DNA from: Rhizopus sp. PT2906
Lineage: Eukaryota > Mucoromycota > Mucoromycetes > Mucorales > Rhizopodaceae
Length of the DNA stretch: 64,000 nt
Direction of reading: 5' to 3'
Assembly: GCA_025529335.1 (NCBI GenBank)
Contig: JAMYHX010000183.1
Span: 1-64,000 of the forward strand
Below the pieces are notes generated by a model that searched no databases, was not told the origin of the DNA, and saw only the letters and a program-made list of their open reading frames with translations. Positions 21,280-33,325 of this stretch are shown piece by piece (position 1 is the stretch's first letter; each line of letters opens with the position of its first letter). Both the position numbers and the translations under genes were made by a program.

Positions 21280-21492
21280 TCAACAAAAACATGGAGTAGC
21301 TTCTACAGTCATTACTTCAGGTTTCATCATGGTTGATAATGTCTTTTTCTTTTCCAAAGTCGTAAAATCAGGAAATGATACATAAGTTTCAGCAAATGTA
21401 CTCTTTTCGTTTGCCTTGGAATTATATTGCTTTGAGGTCAATCGTTGAACCAATTGATAAAATGAGCTGCTTGTTATGTTGGAAGGATGCAT
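21280..21492 (-). CDS. Small protein with cysteine-containing C terminus, function unknown
   Basis: This is a 70-residue minus-strand frame starting at 21492. A TATAAAAG box on the minus strand (21542-21549) lies about 50 nt upstream, which supports real transcription. The protein starts 'MHPSNITSSSFYQLVQRL' and ends '-VEATPCFC'. Two cysteines at the extreme C terminus would suit palmitoylation or prenyl-like lipid attachment. It has no signal peptide or membrane span. I do not recognise a family. The proximity to the Tc1 element 125 bp away raises the chance that it is accessory. Confidence 0.4.
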   Translation of the reverse strand: MHPSNITSSSFYQLVQRLTSKQYNSKANEKSTFAETYVSFPDFTTLEKKKTLSTMMKPEVMTVEATPCFC

Positions 21493-21616
21493 CTTTCAAT
21501 AAAGAAAAGAGAAAAGAGAAAAGAGATGAAAGGGGAGATGACTTTTATACACATCCACACACACGTGCTTTGCTTGATTTTTAAGTCAATAGATCACTCT
21601 ATCACACTAATGTGTA

Positions 21617-22850
21617 CAGTGCCCAGACAAAAGTATAGATCATTTTTAAAAGTCAGTTTTTTTTTTTGTTGCTATTAAAGACTAAACAGTAAAGAAGGTA
21701 GTCCTTTTGTAGCTTTGCTACAGTTATAAGAGAAGAGAAATGATGAAGAAAGATAATTTATATTAGAATATCCAAAGAAAATAAAAGTTGTGAAGCAATC
21801 TTTAGATTATTTATTGTCTTAATATTTGGTGGGTCCACCACGAGCTTTTATGACATCTTTGACCCTCTTTGGCATGGAATCAATAAACTTGTTGATTACC
21901 TCTGAAGTAAACTTCCTCCAAATACTCTCCAAAACAACTTCCATTGCTTGCGGGCTTCTGGCATGAGGGTATAAAGCATTTACTCTCTTCTTCATAATGC
22001 TCCACAAATTTTCAATTGGATTTTAATCCGGTGATTGAGCTGACCAAGACATCTTGTTTATGCCCTTTGTTTCCCTCCATTCGGCAGCAATTTTCGCTCT
22101 AGGGATGGATGCGCTATCTTCCATGAGCACAGGACTATCTAGACTTTCGTAAAAGTCTAGTAATATTGGCTCATAGACCTGGTTTATGAAGTCGGCGCTT
22201 GTCCTCATGTCTTTCTTCATAAAGACAAGTTTCAACTTCTTTCCACCAGCTATGGCACCCCAAACCATGATTGAAGTTCTGCCACTTTTGAAGGTTGGCG
22301 CCAGGCGTTCTTTGTCTTGCGTCATACTCTGAGCTGTGACGACAGCTTGTCGATTTCAAAGCTCGACTCGTCTGTCGAGATCACCTTTCTCCAGTCGTCT
22401 ACTGTCCAGTGAGCATGTTTTTTAGCAAAAGCATACCTGGATTTTTTTTTTTTTTTTTTTGCTTTTCGTTCAAGAAAGGGTTCTTGACAGCCACAGGAGG
22501 GGCATAGTCAAGTTTTCTCAGTTCCCTGAGAGCCGTCTTCTGAGCTGATCGATTGCCTAATTTCGTAAGTGGAGTACGGCGATTGGCACGTACAACCCTT
22601 CCTAGCTCTCTTCTTTTTCTATCATTGAAAAGAGACGGTCTTCCAGACTTAGATTTTATCTCTACCGTTCCATTTTTCTTCCATTGTTGAGAGACTCGAC
22701 GTACAGTTCTTTCGGAATGTTTTCTTCAATGGCAATTTGTACTGCTGAAACGCGTCTGGTAACAATTTTTTCTTTTTGAATGAGAAAAGTATTAAACATA
22801 TTTCAAATTAAAAACTGACTTTTAAAAAACGGCCATTATCTTTTGTGCTG
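21617..22850 (-). mobile_element. Tc1/mariner-like DNA transposon, decayed
   Basis: The element is bounded by TA dinucleotides (21615-21616 and 22851-22852). Terminal inverted repeats of about 45 bp share 'ACAAAAG' near the tips and an inner 'TTTTTAAAAGTCAGTTTTT' block. Its 1234-bp length is typical of Tc1. On the minus strand it encodes a transposase with 'SIMVWGAIAGGKKLKLVF' and, further on, 'SPD*NPIENLWSIMKKRV'. The catalytic region is interrupted by a TAA just before 'NPIENLW', and the N-terminal half contains several stops and frame shifts and a 20-T run near 22443. It is therefore non-autonomous. Confidence 0.9.
21819..22800 (-). pseudogene. Tc1-like transposase pseudogene
   Basis: The readable pieces are 22325-22023 (DDE core with 'VWGAIAGG' and 'VLMEDSASIPRA', the latter holding the second catalytic Asp) and 22007-21819 (C-terminal 'NLWSIMKKRVNALYPHARS'). 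They lie in one frame, separated by a single TAA where Leu is expected in 'SPDLNPIENLW'. The helix-turn-helix N terminus upstream to 22800 is scattered over several frames. Confidence 0.85.
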
Positions 22851-23637
22851 TAAATTCTAATTAGTTTAATCTTTGATGTGATTGAACGTATTCTGCTGAA
22901 AGACAGTTTCGACTTTGTGTTCATATTTAAAATCCTTTATTTTCTCATACATCACGTCTTCAACATATCTGCCTGATTTAAGCATCCATTTATTGGTGAT
23001 GCTATATGAGTCTTGTCAAATTCAGCTTGATCTTTGGCATCCAACAATCGCATATATGATAATGCGGATGTGGGGCTTCTAGAACTTCTTTGAACTGTTA
23101 ATCTGTTGTTGTTGTTGTTGTTGTTGTTGTTGCTGTTGACTTATTTTTCATAACTTTGATCCATATTTTATTGGAGAATTGTAGTTTCTATGATAATTAC
23201 AATTTATTCTTGTTCAAGTTCCCAATTATCTAACAGCAAAAATCTACGCTGCGAAAATGTATACAAGCATGTTTATAAAAGTGATGGCTTATACATACAG
23301 AATTATATAGTGTGTGATCTTTTAAATGCTCTATAATACTGCATATCAGTTTCTTACAAGAGTAAAGAACATAACATACCTTAGGGACTAGCTGGGGGAA
23401 TAGGCCGGTCTTACTTTTTGATATAAAGAAGAAAAGAAAAAGAAGTCAAGATCAAACTATTTATACAAGTTCTCTAACAACTTTTTCAGTTACATGTTAT
23501 AAGTGTTGACCACATTTATCTTAAACACCATTTCTTTATTATTAAAAAGAGAATGAATTTTGTCTGTATTATAATTGACAAGCAAATAAATTTTATCTCT
23601 TTTCTTTTTTTCTAGAAATATACAAATATAATAAAAA
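22851..23637. other. Intergenic region with TTG microsatellite
   Basis: This is the Prp18 upstream region. A (TTG)n tract lies at about 23104-23138. I see no gene. Confidence 0.55.
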
Positions 23638-25026
23638 ATGGATTTCCTAAAGAGTGCAATTCAAGAAGAGATTTCAAAGAAGCGTAAACTATTAGAAGCA
23701 GCAGAAAAGAAAGAAGGAGAGAATAAAAAGCAAAAATATGTCAGTCGAGCTGAATTAGAAAGGATCAGAGAAGAAGAATATAAAAAGAAAGAAGAAGAAA
23801 GAATAAAGAGAGAACAGGAGGTTAGAGCTTATTTCTTTACATTGGCACTTTCCATACTGATTTTATTTTAGAAAAAGGCTCGTCTTGAAGAAGAAGAAGT
23901 AATCTGTACAAAAGATAGAAACATGATCTAACAGCATTCCTTTCTTCTTCTAGGCTAAGCGTAAAGAATTAGAAAGACAACAATCAAGAGCAAACGAAAG
24001 AGAAAGTCAAGAGAAATCGGTAAGAAAGAGAATATGGCTATAAATAAAGAAACGTATATTAACTTTATAATAGGAAGAAGAGGTGGAAACATTTAATATT
24101 TCAATGGAAGAATGCAGACGACGATTAAGAGCAATGGGTCAGCCTATTCGACTGTTTGCAGAAACAGATAAGCAGTGTAAACTTCGTCTACGTGCATTAG
24201 AATTGATGGTCGAACAACAACCAGAGGTAAAACAGGATGGATACAACAAGACGATATGATTTTAAATATTCGAGAATAGAATCAAGGACGTAATGAGTTT
24301 ATGAAGACATTGGAAGAAATGGAAGCACATATGCGTCTTGATGACTTGAAACAAAAAGGAGCTGTGCTTACTGAGAATAAAAAGAAACAAAAGAGACAAA
24401 CATTGGTAGTAGAGCCTATTCAACTTGAATTACTGTCATCCAATGTGGATAAACTGTATTCACAAATATATGCTTATTTTTCAGTAAGTACATACATCTA
24501 TTGTTATCATTCCGTCTAAACTTTATTAGCACATGTTGGAAGAATGGGAAGAATATATGGCAGCGAGACCAGAAGAAGAAAAGAGAAGTGTGCCAGGAAA
24601 ACGAGCAGCAGTCCTTCAGAAACAGGCAACAGAGTATATTAAACCCTTGATGCGTCACCTAAAAAAGGGGACATTAGAACTCGATGTATTAGCTCGTGTG
24701 GCTGAAATTGCTCAACGAATGCAAAAGAGGCTCTATCGCGATGCTCAAGATGCCTATCTTCAACTGTCGATTGGTAATGCACCTTGGCCGATTGGTGTTA
24801 CCATGGTGGGGTAAGTGTGCAACTTGTAGATATATGCATATAACTTAATAACTCTTGTTTTCTTTATAGTATTCATGAACGATCAGCGCGTGAAAAGATT
24901 AGCTCATCTCAAGTGGCCCATGTCCTAAATGACGAAACATCAAGAAAGTGGATTCAGTCCGTTAAACGATTGATGACCTTTGCTCAAACCAAATATCCTC
25001 CTTACACACTAAGTCAAATTTCCTAA
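23638..25026 (+). CDS. PRP18: Pre-mRNA splicing factor Prp18
   Basis: The gene has about seven exons. The first is 23638-23820 and the stop is TAA at 25024-25026. The N terminus is a charged coiled coil ('MDFLKSAIQEEISKKRKLLE'). Next comes the splicing-factor motif shared with Prp4 ('ECRRRLRAMGQPIRLF'). The C-terminal Prp18 helical domain includes 'VLQKQATEYIKPLMRHLKKG' and the conserved loop 'IGNAPWPIGVTMVGIHERSA'. Prp18 acts in the second transesterification step with Slu7 in the spliceosome. The protein is complete and all hallmark motifs are intact. Confidence 0.95.
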
Positions 25027-25138
25027 TTCACACACAGTGTCACAATACTTTTTGTCACTTTCACATGAATAAAATGACAAATAAATAAATATTTTTTTTT
25101 TCTTCTTGACCTTTTTCTTTTTGTTATCATTTTACTCC

Positions 25139-26467
25139 ATGCTTCGATCCTCCTTATCTAGATTACGTCCCATTATTCGTCAGTATTCCTCTGAGGCCTC
25201 TCCTGCTCCTTTGGGCATGGCTTTCAGTTTAACAGAGGAGCAAAAATCAATTCAGGAGATGGCACGTAAATTTACAAAGGAAGAAATCATCCCTGTTGCC
25301 GCTGAGCATGATCAAACTGGAAAGTACCCTTGGGAGATCATCAAGAAGGCTTGGGAACTCGGTTTAGTCAATACACACATAGAATCAAAATATGGTGGTA
25401 TGGAACTGGGCGTGTTCGATAGTGCTCTTATTTCAGAAGAATTAGCATACGGTTGTTCAGGTAAATATAAAAAAAAGGGGGGGGAATGATAATAAAGGAT
25501 CAGGCATGTGTATATTTATAAAAAATATATAGGTATCCAAACTGCTATCGAAGCCAACAATCTTGCTGAGGCACCTCTTGTGGTCGCTGGTAACGACTTT
25601 CAAAAGAAAAAATATTTAGGTCGTATGACAGAAGAACCTTTGGTTGCCTCATACGGTGTGACTGAACCTGGAGCAGGCTCTGATGTTGCCGGTCTTCGTA
25701 CACAGGCTGTCAAGAAGGCTGACGGTAGCTGGGTACTGAATGGACAAAAGATGTGGATTACCAATGCCGGCCATGCCAACTGGTTCTTTGTCCTTGCTCG
25801 TACCAACCCAGATGCACCTACAGGAAGCGCATTCACCGGTTTCATCGTTGATGCCGATACCCCTGGCATCACCTTGGGCCGTAAGGAAATCAACATGGGC
25901 CAACGCGCCTCTGATACCCGCGGCGTGACATTTGAAGATGTTGTCGTTCCAGCCGAAAACGTCCTCGGTCGGGAAGGAGAAGGCTTCAAGATCGCAATGA
26001 AGGCATTCGATATCACGCGTCCCCTTGTGGCCGCAGGTGCCGTTGGTTTAGCACGTCGTGCCATGGAGGAAGCAACGAAATATTCCCTCGAGCGTAAGAC
26101 GATGGGTAAACCCATCTTCAATCACCAAGCTATCGCCTTCATGCTGGCTGATATGATCATGAATATCGAAGCCTCTCGTCTGATGGTCTATCGTTCCGCC
26201 TGGATGCGTGATCAAGGTCAGAGAAATACATGGTACGCCAGTATGGCCAAGGCTATGGCCAGTGAGACAGCTAACAAGTGCGCTGCTGATGCTGTTCAAA
26301 TCTTTGGTGGAAATGGTTTCAATACAGAGTATCCTGTCGAAAAGTTAATGCGTGATGCAAAGATCTTTATGATTTATGAAGGCACTTCACAGATCCAACG
26401 TTTGGTCGTCTCGCGTGGTTTGGCAGATTTGGCACAATCCGGTGCTTCTGCGTTGGGTGGATTTTAA
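25139..26467 (+). CDS. ACADM: Medium-chain acyl-CoA dehydrogenase, mitochondrial
   Basis: The exons are 25139-25460 and 25533-26467, giving 418 residues, close to the human MCAD length. The start 'MLRSSLSRLRPIIRQYSSE' is a typical mitochondrial presequence. FAD and substrate motifs are present: 'YGVTEPGAGSDVAG', 'KMWITNAGHANWFFVLAR', and 'IYEGTSQIQRL' with the catalytic glutamate placed as in MCAD. It oxidises medium-chain acyl-CoA in mitochondrial beta-oxidation and passes electrons to ETF. Mitochondrial acyl-CoA dehydrogenases are absent from budding yeast but common in Mucoromycota. Codon use is noticeably more GC-rich than in its neighbours, which suggests high expression. Confidence 0.95.
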
Positions 26468-26499
26468 AAATGTGTAGAATAAATAGAAAAAAAGTTTAT

Positions 26500-27634
26500 T
26501 TAACAACATGTCGTTGTATAAACAGTGCCGTCATCGTCCACATCATCAAATTGAAGTACTGGCCCTGCATAGCCTTTTTTCCGAGCGACGACAGAATACC
26601 ATGACATGTACGTGTTGTGCTCTTCCACTTCTTCTTTCATGAGTTCTATTGTCTTTTCTAGTTCTTCTTCATCTATCCACTTGTTAGCTATCCATTCATC
26701 TCTATAGCTACTGATCATTCGTTCCCAGTACTCTAATAAGAGTGCGCCTATTTCTCCGCCGTGAAAGCCGACGGGTGTATGTGTATGATGGATTCGCATT
26801 CCCATCAACTGACTGATGTTGGCAAGTCGATTCGGCCATGGGTTTCTGCTATTCTCTTTGGTTGGGGAATATGGAGGTTGCTGTGTTGATCTAAGTACCA
26901 CTATCAGTGATGCTCAGCCATTTCCCCCTCTCGCTTTTCTCTATTATAATCACTTACGTTCTATGAGGATATTCATGGAAGGTCCGGTATCAAATAGGTT
27001 ATCATATGCTTCTACACATTCAATATAAGCGCCCTTTTTCATGATTCTTATAAGCTCTTTTAATACATCATCCCATAGATGATCAGGCATGGTGCTCAGC
27101 ATTGAGCGTACAAAGATATAATCAAATGTTGCATCTTCAAATGGTAAAGGAAGTTCAATCAAGTCCATGTGTTGGTATAATACATTTCTTCCACAAGGAC
27201 TTCAAAAAAAAAAATAAGTACATTCAATTTCATCTTTCATCTCTTTTTACCTTGTCGGCAGTACATTTTTATCAATATCAAGACCAATGAAATAGGAAAG
27301 CGGAAAACGAGCTGCCATATCCTTTAAAGATAATCAGTCTCTTGTTAATCTCTGATTCTTTATTTACTGTTGTCCAAAAGCCAGCACCACAGCCAATATC
27401 CAATACTTCACTACCACCTGCTTGTAATAATCTTTCGATAGGTGCTTTAAAATCGTTCTCAAAAGCCAGCTTTAGAGCGTTATGTCTAACCCAGTCTCGT
27501 TCTATGTCGTCTACCGTGTTGGGTAATCTAGGCTTTATGTTGTATTTTGTTGAAGTTCTCCATTTCAGTTTTAAAAAAGAAGTGATGCCACCATTGTTAC
27601 TGCTGTTGTTGGTATTGTTTGAGGTATTAAACAT
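26500..27634 (-). CDS. Class I SAM-dependent methyltransferase, substrate unknown
   Basis: Exons run from 27634 down to 26500. The N terminus is Asn/Ser-rich. The cofactor motif 'EVLDIGCGAGFWTT' splices to 'DMAARFPLSYFIGLDID', then to 'PFEDATFDYIFVRSMLSTM' and 'VLKELIRIMKKGAYIECVEA', a standard Rossmann methyltransferase core. The last intron uses an acceptor giving 'NILIELVLRSTQQ'. The C-terminal part has a lid-like 'HHTHTPVGFHGGEIGALLLE' and an acidic tail ending in two cysteines. Similar proteins are multi-copy in Mucoromycota and mostly uncharacterised. The gene converges on the acyl-CoA dehydrogenase, with about 30 bp between the stops. Confidence 0.85.
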
Positions 27635-27845
27635 GCAAAATATTAAAGAGAGAAAAAAAGAGAGAGAAAGGGGTACAATCTACAAAAAAAAAAACTTCTC
27701 AGCCCAATCAAGCAATTTTCACTTAATAAGCTTGCTTTTCTTTATACTTGTTTAATACAAAAATATATATTTTTCTCTCTCTTTATTTACGAAGTGTAGC
27801 TAATGTGACATGTTGTATACAAGAAAAAGGGGGGGATGGAATAAT

Positions 27846-28915
27846 TTACTGAACGAACTTGTTTCCCTTTTCAATGTTCTTTTGCAATTCAGGAATAGCC
27901 TTGGAAATGAGTTCCTTTTCATAGTCAGAGATTTGACCAACTTCGTGGATCTTTTCAACACCTTCAGGGCCGAGTTCAATGTTGGTAGAGAAGTATTCAA
28001 CATCTTCCTTGGCAAAGACATCAGACTTGACAAAAGAGGGTTCGATCACACCCTTCTTACCACCAACGGTGGCTTCCAAAACAGAGTTGGCGAAACGAGC
28101 ACCAGCATAGGCCATGGAGAGAGTGGCAGAACCAGCGCCGTTCTTGGCCTTGACAACTTCATCACCACCATATTGAATACGGTGGGTCAAGGCATCGAGT
28201 TCTTCCTTGGTGAATTCAAGGCCGGTTTGAGAAAGAAGAGGGACGATAGTCACACCAGAATGACCACCAACAACGGTAACCTTGACATCCTTGGGATCCA
28301 AGTTCTTGACTTCGGCAACGAAGCGAGAGGCACGGACAACATCAAGGGTAGTGACACCATAGAGACGCTTGGGGTTGAAGACACCAGCCTTCTTTAAGGT
28401 TTCAGCAAAGATGGGAACAGTGGAGTTGACAGGGTTGGAGATGATAAGGACGTGAGCGTTAGGGGAGTACCTAAGACACAGTTCAATAACACAAATACAC
28501 ATACACATTACAAAGTAACTTACTTGGCAGTAGCTTCAGCAAGGTCACGAACAATACCAGCATTGGTGTTGAACAAGTCATCACGAGTCATACCGGGCTT
28601 ACGAGGAACACCAGCAGGAATGACAACGACGTGAGCACCTTCAAGGGCGGCCTTCAAACCATCACCTTCGGGAGAGTGGCCAGTGACCTTGGAGTTGGTG
28701 TTGATATGGCTAAGGTCAGCAGCAACACCAGGGGCATTGACAATATCGTAAAGAGAAAGGTGAGTGACGTGAGGGTTTTCCTTCAAGAGCAAAGACAAGG
28801 GCTGACCGATACCACCAGCAGCACCAAGAACAGCAACCTTGGTAAGGTTAGCAGAGGAGGTAGAGAAAGAACGCTTAGCAGCACCAAAGGCAAAGACACG
28901 AGAAGCGGCAAACAT
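27846..28915 (-). CDS. Malate dehydrogenase, mitochondrial
   Basis: The exons are 28915-28524 and 28470-27846, giving 338 residues. It has a presequence 'MFAASRVFAFGAAKRSFSTS', the NAD-binding 'VAVLGAAGGIGQPLSLLLK', the substrate-binding loop 'AGVPRKPGMTRDDLF', 'ISNPVNSTVPI', and the catalytic-histidine motif 'VVGGHSGVTIVPL'. It interconverts malate and oxaloacetate in the TCA cycle. Codons are strongly biased to C/G-ending forms (many AAG, GGT, GTC), as expected for a highly expressed gene. No disruption is seen. Confidence 0.97.
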
Positions 28916-29021
28916 GGTTTTGAATTGAAAAAAAAAAAGAAAGAAAAAAAAGAACGCGGGGGAATATCAGATTTAACGCAGGGATTTCTTTTTTTTTCAA
29001 GGACCGAGCGGATAAACTTTA

Positions 29022-30422
29022 TTAGTTTAGCATCAAGTCATGATTGATGTCTACACTAACTGCCTTGTCAGATTTTAAGGTACGAATGGCTGCTAGTTGA
29101 GATTTTTGAACGATATGATCCAGATGAGTATCGATAGGGTGTCTTTGAAGATTAGCTATGAATGTACCAACGAAGCTGACATAGAAAAAAAAAGGGTTTA
29201 TATATATATAAATATCACAAAATTACGAAATCAAGATTACCAATCTCCAGCTCCAGTGACACTCTTAATTTCATGTGGCAAAATGGTTTCTGGTGGAAAA
29301 TATTTGATGCCCGCTTCACCTACATAGAGACATCCTTCTTCTCCAAGCTTTGTGATCACGTTAGGAATAAAGTGAGATAGATGCATTGCTTGTGGTAATG
29401 TTTTGGCTGCTAAAGGAGAAAGATCGCCTTGAGGACGTATAAATGTATATCATTAGATATCTATTTTATTTTATTTATTCTTACCATAAGTGTGAATACA
29501 CTTGTTGGACTTGATTTGTTTGTATAGTTCTGGAGTCGACTCGATTTTTTGAGACATGGCGTCTAGTTCAAATTGATTTGGGGAAATGTATCTTATAGAT
29601 CGTAGTTGAAGAGTTTCATGATGATTGAATAGTTTTAATGACTTTGGCACAGAAGTGGGCTCAAAGAATGCTTGTTTTCAAATAGACACAAGAGTAAGGC
29701 TAAGATGATGTATAAAGCTGATATAAACTTACCTGGAATACGAAATGCATGACATGTTTTGGTTATTTCTTTCATCACTTTGGATGATATATTGCCATCA
29801 AAACAAACGAGATTAGGTTGTTCGTTTTGTATGATAGATGCAACCTACAAACGTAATAAAATAAATGATACAAACATAAACTTACTAAACTCACCTTGAC
29901 ACCATCCATGTGTTCGAATATATCCATGTCAGCCACTGCAGCTACCAATTGACCCGTATTTGAATGTAATGCATTATAGACCTATAGTTTTTAATATCAA
30001 CATAAACTACCGCTGTCTAATATCCTACAGCTGTATTATGTCCTTTTAATGTCTGAATGTGTCTTGTATCCTGCATATATGCATAAATATCAATTGTCCT
30101 CTTTCATATTTCGTATATACCATCTTCAATAATTTCATTCCTTCATATACGTTTATACCAGCCAAGTCATCACCTACGACAGACACTAGGCGAACCTTTG
30201 CACCCGTTCTCATGGCAGCCTCGGCTATATTACGTCCCACTCCACCTAACGTTTGCGTTATCTTCCCAGGCGTTGAAGTGTATAAAACAGACGACTTGAT
30301 AGATGGACTAACAGTTGAAGTGATATCGAGAGCAACGCCACCAATAACTAATAACTAAAGAGCAAGTTAAAAAAAAGAAGACATATCAACAAGGGATAAA
30401 CTCTGACAGGTCTTGAAAGCAT
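29022..30422 (-). CDS. PfkB-family carbohydrate kinase (pseudouridine-kinase-like)
   Basis: A 15-nt first exon (30422-30408, 'MLSRP') splices to 30354 ('LLVIGGVALDIT'). Five or six further exons follow, and the stop is at 29024-29022. The PfkB N-terminal signature 'TLGGVGRNIAEAAMRTG' and the C-terminal 'SVTGAGD|CFVGTF' with the catalytic Asp are both present. The 'GGVGRN' form and 'VALDIT' opening are most like pseudouridine kinases, which in many fungi are fused to pseudouridine-5'-phosphate glycosidase. Here no glycosidase domain is attached: the gene ends at 'INHDLMLN', and nothing upstream fits. Substrate is inferred; another nucleoside or sugar is possible. Confidence 0.85.
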
Positions 30423-30755
30423 ATCACAGTCCTTTTAAATATATAAAAAAAAACCAGACAAAATTAAATTGACAGTTCAAGTTTATTTGATTGGGCAAAA
30501 ATCTAAAGTTCATTTAAAGAAAAGGTACACAAAAAGCTCTGTTTATTAAAAAAGGTGCTGTCTAACCCCCCTTTTTTAACCTTCTCCTTTTTGATAGATA
30601 TTTGTACCTTGTTTATAAAAAAAAACAACGACTCTTTATTTTTCTTCCTCCTTTTTTTTCTTCATTTCTTTAGTGCTTATATTTACTTTTGTAAGTTGAC
30701 CTTTGAACATAAAAAGGACTCTAATTGACTTTGTGTGTAGAGTTGTTGATTTAAA
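30423..30755. other. Divergent promoter region
   Basis: T-rich and A-rich blocks lie between the PfkB kinase (minus) and the PP2A B56 gene (plus). No further gene is seen. Confidence 0.6.
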
Positions 30756-33251
30756 ATGATGAAAGGATGGAAAGAAGTTGTAATGTTTATCTTGATTATA
30801 TTCATACAACGTTATTTATTCTTGTCTATAGCTTACGAGGTCAAAATATACTGACTCAAACAACAACAACAACAACAACAACAACAGCAACAACAGCAAC
30901 AACAAACAAGAACAACAACAAGAACCAACAACTCCTATCCCAACTCCTGTTACCATGACTACAAATAACAACCATACTATCATCACCAATACTCCCAATA
31001 CATTGAATAAACAACAGACGGTGGAGCCAAAGGCAAACACAGCACTTGATTCACCAAAGCCGAATATTATCATCGATCCTTCAAATGCATCAGATACGGT
31101 AAAAAAAAAAATAGAAACGATAAACAGTAAATATTCATCTTGTCTATATAGCAAGTGAAAACTCCTCGAGTAAATGGCAATGTTACTTTTATGCATAACG
31201 CTAAACCCGATCCTGGACCTTTATATCATCGTCTTAAAAATGCACCTATCGATCAAATTCCTATCAGTAAAGCTCCTCGTCGTCAAAAGTCATCTCGATT
31301 TTATGTCACTGAAAAAGTTCAATTGGAACCCACGCCTGCTTTTCACGGTAAGGAGTCAAGGTTGAGTGTGTACTTGATTATCTTATCTTTTTATCATTAG
31401 AGGTGCCAATTCATATGCGTCAAGATCTATTTATCAGAAAGATAAAGCAGTGTACAGTTGTATTTGACTTTAGTGATCCTTCGTCTGAACTACGAGAGAA
31501 AGAGATCAAGCGTCAAACTCTTCAAGAAATATTAGAGTATATTTCAATGAACAGAGGCGTACTAACAGAAAATGTGTATCCCGAAATCATCCATATGGTA
31601 ATTATCTTTTTATTTTTGCAAGTAAACTAATAACACATCTATAGTTTGCCATCAATCTCTTCCGTCCAATTCCTCCACCTGTCAATCCAATTGGTGACGC
31701 ATTTGATCCCGAAGAAGATGAGCCTGTATTAGAACTTGCTTGGCCGCACTTACAAATCGTTTATGAATTCTTTCTTCGATTTTTAGAATCACCTGAATTC
31801 AACATAAATTATGCAAAAAAGTACATTGATCACAAGTTTATTAATCAGGTAAAGTTGCTCGGGATTCTAAAGAATACTGTATTGACTATAGTGTAGCTTT
31901 TGGAACTCTTTGACTCTGAAGATCCTCGTGAGCGTGATTTCTTAAAGACGACCTTGCACCGAATTTACGGCAAATTTCTCAACCTGCGTGCCTTCATCCG
32001 TCGATCCATCAACAACATATTTTTCCAATTCATCTATGAAACCGAGAGACACAATGGTGTTGCTGAATTTTTAGAAATCCTTGGAAGCATCATCAATGGA
32101 TTTGCACTACCATTAAAGGAAGAACACAAACTATTCCTTTCCAATGTGTTGATCCCTTTACACAAGGTCAAATCTCTCGTCTTGTACCATCCTCAACTGG
32201 CTTACTGTGTTGTTCAATTCTTGGAAAAGGATCAAAGCTTGACATACGAAGTAAGTTAAAAATGCATGTAATCACCATAGAGACTCAATTCATTGCTAGG
32301 TCATCACCGGACTATTACGTTACTGGCCTAAAGTGAATAGCCCAAAGGAAGTGATGTTTTTGAATGAAATTGAAGAAATTTTAGATGTGATTGATGTTCA
32401 TGAATTCCAAAAGATTATGTGTCCATTATTTACTAAATTAAGTCAATGTGTCGCAAGCTCCCATTTCCAAGTATCAGAGAGGGCCTTGTACTATTGGAGT
32501 AATGATTACGTTGTAAGTATGATGGCAGAAAACATAAAGGTAATTATGCCTCTGATATTTCCAACTTTATACAAAACTTCAAAAACACATTGGAACAAGT
32601 AAGTGCAGACATGGATGATTATATTCTATGACTTATCCTATAATAGAACCATCCTTAGTCTGGTATATACGGCATTGAAGCTATGTATTGATATTGATCC
32701 GGCCTTATTTGACGAATGTGCTAATGAATACAAAAACCAAAGGCAGCTGTAAGCAATGCAAACTTTCAACTCTAACATAACTCATATTCTTTTAATAGAG
32801 AGCGTAAATTGCAAAAGGAAAGAGAAGATAATTGGAAATTACTACGACAGAAAGTAGAAAAGATGTCAATTAGTAACAAGGAGGCAGAATACACACCACA
32901 AGAATCAAAGAATGAAGTGTTCCAAAAGATATGTGATGATGAAATAGAATGTATCACGAATGAGCTCGAAAGTGTCAATATAATAGATGAAGATCCTGTA
33001 AACCATCAGAAAGAGGAAAAGGACCTTCATTCTGATCTTCAACAGATTGATGGTCCACCTGCGCAATACCAAACTTTCAGACGAAAATCTATTATACCTG
33101 TAGATGAAACTGTATGTAGTCTCTTGATCTTGTAGATAACCATCACTCACTTTTATGTTAGGTATTTAATGAACTATCTCGACACGTCAGCTTAGATGAA
33201 GTATTGAGTCATGCACCGGGCGCTGCTACTCAACAAAACATGCCCAACTAA
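30756..33251 (+). CDS. PP2A regulatory subunit B56 (Rts1/Par1 type)
   Basis: A short first exon ('MMKGWKEV') splices into a tract encoding many Asn ('TDSNNNNNNN'), then a Thr/Pro-rich disordered part. The B56 HEAT-repeat core follows: 'KIKQCTVVFDFSDPSSELRE', 'VYPEIIHMFAINLFRPIPPP', 'LHRIYGKFLNLRAFIRRSIN', 'LVLYHPQLAYCVVQFLEKD', 'ALYYWSNDYVVSMM' and 'THWNKTILSLVYTALKLC'. A charged C-terminal tail ends at the TAA at 33249-33251. B56 subunits direct PP2A to substrates in mitosis, septation and stress. The core is complete over about nine exons. The N-terminal polar tract comes from an AAC/AGC repeat and probably varies in length between strains. Confidence 0.95.
30857..30928. repeat. CAA/AAC trinucleotide repeat (coding, poly-Asn)
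   Basis: An imperfect CAA-type tract, read in the AAC frame as asparagine with AGC serine interruptions, lies near the start of the PP2A B56 coding region. Confidence 0.85.
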
Positions 33252-33325
33252 TGTCAAGTAGAAATGAATAAACCAAAACCAATCCATTTATACATCATAT
33301 TTTTTTTTATATTCAACAGATAATT

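Noticed and set aside
25600..26121. 173-codon open frame antisense to acyl-CoA dehydrogenase
   Set aside because: It mirrors the GC-richer coding sequence; no recognisable protein features.
27810..28397. 195-codon open frame antisense to malate dehydrogenase
   Set aside because: It is a shadow of the strongly codon-biased MDH frame and has no domain of its own.
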